NCBI RefSeq assembly: GCF_019112545.1
Contig: NW_025064926.1
Span: 186,001 to 250,000 of the forward strand
Direction: 5' to 3'
Origin: Guyanagaster necrorhizus
Taxonomy: Eukaryota > Basidiomycota > Agaricomycetes > Agaricales > Physalacriaceae
Length of the DNA: 64,000 nucleotides
Below are positions 62,229 through 64,000 of this stretch, piece by piece; position 1 is the stretch's first letter; each line of letters starts with the position of its first letter. The notes beneath the pieces are model-generated. The model was not told where the DNA came from. It made no database searches and worked only from the letters and a program-made list of their open reading frames with translations. A program made the translations under genes and the position numbers.

Positions 62229-63863
62229 TGTCCTCTCAGGTTCTTCAGTCCACTACTCAACAGGTTACAGACTCTGATAATATATCTTCATCAATCTCTA
62301 CTGTCAAACTCCTTAATCTGCCTTATCTAAAAGATAATAGCACAAACTGCATCTTATATAAGGAATGAATTCTAAATATGGCTATCTTAAAAGAGCTTAG
62401 ATGAATCTTATATGGAACTGCTAAGAAGCTCACAGAGATGATAGAGACAAATGGAGACTATTACTTACTAGAAAACTTTATACTCTTATCTGAAGATAAA
62501 GTTGAAAAGCAACTGACTCTTCAGAATGTATATGACTAGAAGAAGGCACAGGTCTGTGAGATGATGTATGAAACAATCAGCACTTCAACCTTCATGCAGA
62601 TTAAAAGTAAACTCTCTGCTGAAATATGGAAGAAGCTCACTTTCATCTTTAAAAAAAAAGGTATTTTGACACAGGAGAACCTACTCAACAAGCTTCAAAA
62701 TCAATGTTGTCTTGATAATGGAGATATTTGAATCCATCTTATCAATATGTCCAGGATGAGAGAAGAACTTGCTGCAATGGAGAAGTCTATTAGTGATGAC
62801 TCTTATGCTATCTACATTTGAACATCACTTCTGATAAGTTACAGATTCACACTCAAAATACTTGACATTGTCTCACAGATGATTGACAAACCTGTATCAA
62901 GCAGCCTTCTGATTCAGTAGATCCAAGAGACTGCCAATCAAAGGCAGGTGGAGAAAAACATTAATGAGTCTATACAGAACTTGGCACTATTTCTGAGCAA
63001 CAATAAAGAGAAAAGAAAGAGTAAAAGAAAGGCTACTGGAAAAAGAGAGACAAAAGAGAGCAATGATAGCCTGCACTGCAACAACTGCAGCCATAACAAC
63101 CACATAAAGAGAGACTGGTATAGAGAGGGAAAAGATAAAGCAGGCCAAGCACCATGGGATAAGACTAAAAAGACAGTCTAAGCCAATATGGTAGAGAAGG
63201 CAGATGATGAAACACTTATAAACTATAGATTCTCAGCCATTTTAGATGTCAAAGCTCCAGCCCTCAAGTGCACATCTGACTATCAAACAGATGCACAAGC
63301 TCTTACAACTCTAAGCAATGACACAGCCTCCAAAATTATTGACACTGGTGCAAGCAACCATTTCACTGACTACTGTAAACATTTCAGCAACTTCACAGCC
63401 ACCAAGCCTATTCCTATCAAAGTAGCAGATGGCCAAACATTCAGCATAATAGGTAAAGGAGATTACTCTATTCAGTTACCAATAGGATCAGACCAAAAGC
63501 CAATGCTTATTACTCTTTATAATGCCTACTACTTATCTAGCATAGCATTCATACTCATATCAGTCAGCTGTCTATATTGTAGTGAATACTTGCTTATCAT
63601 CAAGAATAACTATTGCATAATACAAAGCTCACAATCCAAATATAAAACAATTGGCATAATACTAGTGACCAAAGGCCTATATCATATAACTGCCTTTATA
63701 ACATCCAAATCCATATCTAACACCTCTATCACTATATCCTCTGAACACTTTATAATCATGAAAAAGTTTTATAATCTTATATACCATCCAAGTAAAGTTA
63801 TTCTTATCACAATAGCAAAATCCAGATTAGTATATAGTATCTATATCAATGTAAAAACTAAGA
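62229..63863 (+). mobile_element. Ty1/Copia gag and protease remnant C4
   Basis: This starts with ATG at 62,229 (MSSQVLQSTTQQVTDSD). The UBN2-type Copia gag follows to about 63,120 with several stops (near 62,366, 62,401, 62,537 and 62,728). The zinc knuckle at 63,077-63,118 reads CNNCSHNNHIKRDW, with the last Cys replaced by Trp. The protease has IIDTGASNHF near 63,335-63,366 with an intact DTG, followed by VADGQTFSIIGKGDYSIQLP and the start of the pre-integrase region. The frame from 63,188 is open for over 200 codons. It ends where LTR D4 begins; integrase, RT and RNase H are missing. Confidence 0.85.
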
Positions 63864-64000
63864 TATTAGATCTGCTTAGCATATAATCAAAACACATGAT
63901 AAACTAGTGCTGTATTTTATTCATACAGTAATGCTAGAATCCACTTTATATATGATATGATTATATGTGTCAAGACTATATCACAGATTAGACTCAGAAA
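63864..64000 (-). mobile_element. Gypsy LTR, copy D4 (cut by window end)
   Basis: This begins TATTAGATC (from TGTTAGATC) and follows D3 and D2: GCATATAATC, ACATGATAAAC, TTCATACAGT. It interrupts Copia element C4. Only the first 137 bp are in the window. Confidence 0.7.

Noticed and set aside
1..64000. CRISPR arrays, bacterial operons or phage genes
   Set aside because: No regularly spaced short direct repeats or prokaryotic gene layout; introns and LTR elements indicate fungal nuclear DNA.

Overview
This window looks like nuclear DNA of a mushroom-forming basidiomycete (Agaricomycete). The evidence is a 13-exon gene with 46-55 nt introns, fungal-type Ty1/Copia and Ty3/Gypsy polyproteins, and no bacterial operon or ribosome-binding-site structure. 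It has two compartments. Bases 1 to about 9,770 have ordinary GC and frequent CpG. From about 9,770 to the end (54 kb) CpG is almost absent, TpG and CpA are plentiful, and nearly everything is decayed retrotransposon.

Left compartment: two broken kinase-like genes (about 500-1,750 minus; 2,283-3,320 plus) and a third fragment (4,510-4,910 minus) lie next to the one gene that looks intact, at 4,956-8,158 on the minus strand. Thirteen exons join in frame into an 800-residue protein. It has an N-terminal helical domain like those of fungal STAND/MLKL-type proteins, a helical linker, an Agaricomycete-specific middle region with a kinase-N-lobe-like stretch, and a C-terminal membrane anchor. A 198-bp solo LTR with perfect GAAAT target duplications sits inside its fourth intron. 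Bases 8,159-9,599 hold no gene I can support.

Right compartment, left to right: a Copia 3' half (9,600-11,640, minus); CpG-depleted kinase-like copies (11,650-12,148; 12,640-13,950, the latter a copy of the first left-hand pseudogene); a 1.8-kb repeat here called R1; a Gypsy LTR (D1) with a plus-strand gag remnant; a 1.4-kb LTR (L1); a minus-strand Gypsy pol and gag ending in LTR D2; a plus-strand Gypsy-like element (26,170-30,270); then a copy of the left locus 1,990-4,080 stretched over 31,390-38,230 by a solo LTR (L2) and a nearly full-length Copia element, which itself carries a solo LTR (Z). Next come another kinase-like fragment, two more minus-strand Gypsy pol regions, LTR D3, R2-R4, a Gypsy gag-protease with LTR Z, an unclassified RT-RNase H retroelement (59,280-61,960), and the 5' half of a Copia element cut by LTR D4 at the window edge.

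The history that fits is repeated nested insertion with CpG-specific mutation (5-methylcytosine deamination). The same mutation pattern is seen in duplicated host-gene sequence as in transposons. Apart from the 4,956-8,158 gene, I found no reading frame that looks functional.
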